From Aldrovandia affinis (taxonomy: Eukaryota > Chordata > Actinopteri > Notacanthiformes > Halosauridae), in NCBI GenBank assembly GCA_029706075.1, contig JAINUG010000229.1, forward strand, positions 672,001 through 736,000: a stretch of DNA of 64,000 bases. The letters run 5' to 3'. Below the pieces are notes generated by a model. The model was not told where the DNA came from. It made no database searches and saw only the letters and a program-made list of their open reading frames with translations. The position numbers and the translations under genes were made by a program. The stretch's first letter is position 1. The number at the start of each line of letters is the position of its first letter. Below are positions 62,796 to 64,000 of the stretch, piece by piece.

Positions 62796-62837
62796 TAACC
62801 GTATCCTGCCATGGCACAGTGTAGCCCATTAAAAACA

Positions 62838-62947
<110 letters not shown>

Positions 62948-62954
62948 CCGGTAC

Positions 62955-63085
62955 CGCAGCCGGTCGGACTGGACGTTAGGGTTGGAGAGAGCCCTCTTCA
63001 GCTCCTTCACCGTCTCCTCCGAGCCCAGATAGGGCATGCTGACCCGGTTCCGCCCTGTGCCGTAAACACGCACACAAAAGCGCAT
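62955..63085 (-). CDS. Candidate first coding exon of an unknown gene
   Basis: On the minus strand ATG at 63085 opens [19 protein letters not shown], then [20 protein letters not shown] and SDRLR up to a possible GT donor at 62954. Codon use is GC-rich in third positions, unlike the flanks. The alternating hydrophobic strand followed by a Glu/Lys helix looks like the start of a ubiquitin-like or other beta-grasp fold, but I do not recognise the family. The (GA)n array would lie in the first intron. The rest of the gene would be to the left, where I see no matching exon. Confidence 0.4.
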
Positions 63086-63279
63086 TTACACACTGCATTT
63101 AAATCGCTGGCGGCCGATAGACGGCACAAGGCACGCGACGTGTACTGCACTAGTCAGAGAACATGCCCGGTTAGAGACTAGATCATGTATCGAGCTAACC
63201 AGCTCGCCCACAACCTCCCCGACCGAGCAATCCGAACTGGCTAGCGAGTTAAAGATGTTCGCCATATTTTATGCATGGG

Positions 63280-63840
63280 GACCCGTTTATTCGGATTCCG
63301 GAGAATTTGTCCCAAATAAACGCTGTTATCGGATTATGAGAAATCCGATAAACACACCCAGTTGTTTGCCCAATCTTCCGTTTTATTCCGCGCAAGTATA
63401 CTGTTAATCTGATTTATTTCAGGTTTTTTTTTTTACATCTGCGCATGTGCACAAATGTTAAACACGCCGGATGCATTTAAACGGCGAGCGGCAGCACTAA
63501 GACTCACTTTTGGAGCGAAGCCGAAACAAATTTAATGCTCAACGAAATGAAAAATATGAACGTCCTTCATCTCCTAGATGGGAGAAAATATAGAAATGGT
63601 GACATATTTCAGAAGGTGTCTGCGAAAATGGCCTTGTGTACTTGTAAGAACACGTTCCAAGTGTGCAAAGAAAGTTTTACGACATGTACTTGGAAAGAAA
63701 TCCAACTAATTGACTGAATCATGTAAACCAAGTTTTTTCCGATTATCGCATTACTGAAGTGCATGTAAACGCGTCAATCAGATTATTGCCATTAGTTGAT
63801 TATTCCCAGTTATCGGATTATTGTGTGCCTGTAAACGTAC
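63280..63840 (+). mobile_element. Probable DNA transposon with MYB/SANT-like fragment
   Basis: The flanks share motifs in both directions (ATCGGATTATGAGAAATCCG near 63330; TTATCGGATTATTGTGTGCC near 63807; TGTAAACG text), as in teleost MITEs. Between them, 63535-63717 encodes LLDGRKYRNGDIFQKVSAKM and FQVCKESF, similar to MYB/SANT-like accessory proteins of Harbinger elements. The usual Trp residues are mostly missing. The element ends were not defined. Confidence 0.45.
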
Positions 63841-64000
63841 TCATTGTTACGGGTTATTGCGGACTTGTTTCTGTGTATAAACGCAGGTCCACTTCTACTG
63901 CTGCTCTTAAGTCCACACCTGCACAGCATACTCACCTGTCCTGGTCTACCTGCCATCAAGCAAACCTGAGCTACAAAAGTACTGATTTAGGCGAGTTTGT
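63841..64000. other. Right end, nothing recognised
   Basis: No feature was recognised in the last 160 bases. Confidence 0.6.

Overview
The window is vertebrate nuclear DNA, and a teleost fish is the best fit. The genes have introns with GT/AG boundaries. Two fish immune gene families are present: a TRIM gene (B-box, coiled coil, PRY-SPRY) and a GIMAP (AIG1-type GTPase). The rest is mostly teleost-style repeats: L2, CR1 and RTE LINE copies, tRNA-derived SINEs with an L2-like tail, Tc1 elements, hAT elements, an LTR-element fragment, and long CA/GT/GA microsatellites.

Layout. Positions 1-4980 hold an RTE-type tail, a SINE and an inverted L2 copy split by a small hAT element. A tandem segmental duplication follows. 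Unit A (about 5118-27862) carries most of TRIM-A (4984-8037, the only TRIM copy with all visible exons open), a SINE-derived minisatellite, a degenerate LINE, a second TRIM 3' fragment cut by a Tc1 relic, a hAT MITE, a nearly full L2 and a broken GIMAP-A. Unit B (about 27863-57510) repeats the same order: TRIM-B (5' truncated, frameshifted), minisatellite, LINE, TRIM fragment, MITE, a 100-N assembly gap, L2, then GIMAP-B, which is open (48239-50110). Unit B has private insertions: a hAT element, an LTR/gag-like fragment, and a block of CR1, a tandemly duplicated unclassified sequence and L2. After unit B comes the rest of a third TRIM (TRIM-C, to 59384). Its SPRY exon contains a 399-bp in-frame glycine-rich minisatellite. 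The right end (59400-64000) is mostly non-coding, with microsatellites, a third minisatellite array in reverse orientation, a candidate first exon on the minus strand (62955-63085) and a transposon-like tract with a MYB-like fragment.

The two units allow relative dating. Insertions present in one unit and absent from the other (Tc1 at 23446-25038 in A; hAT at 40931-42398 in B) came after the duplication. Lesions shared by both L2 copies are older. Most genes here are decaying copies; TRIM-A and GIMAP-B are the best candidates for working genes, both probably in innate or lymphoid immunity. No complete new multi-gene system is visible. The most unusual signals are the in-frame Gly-rich expansion in TRIM-C, the roughly 33-fold amplification of a SINE A-box head, and the microhomology breakpoint that joins TRIM exon 4 to TRIM exon 1.
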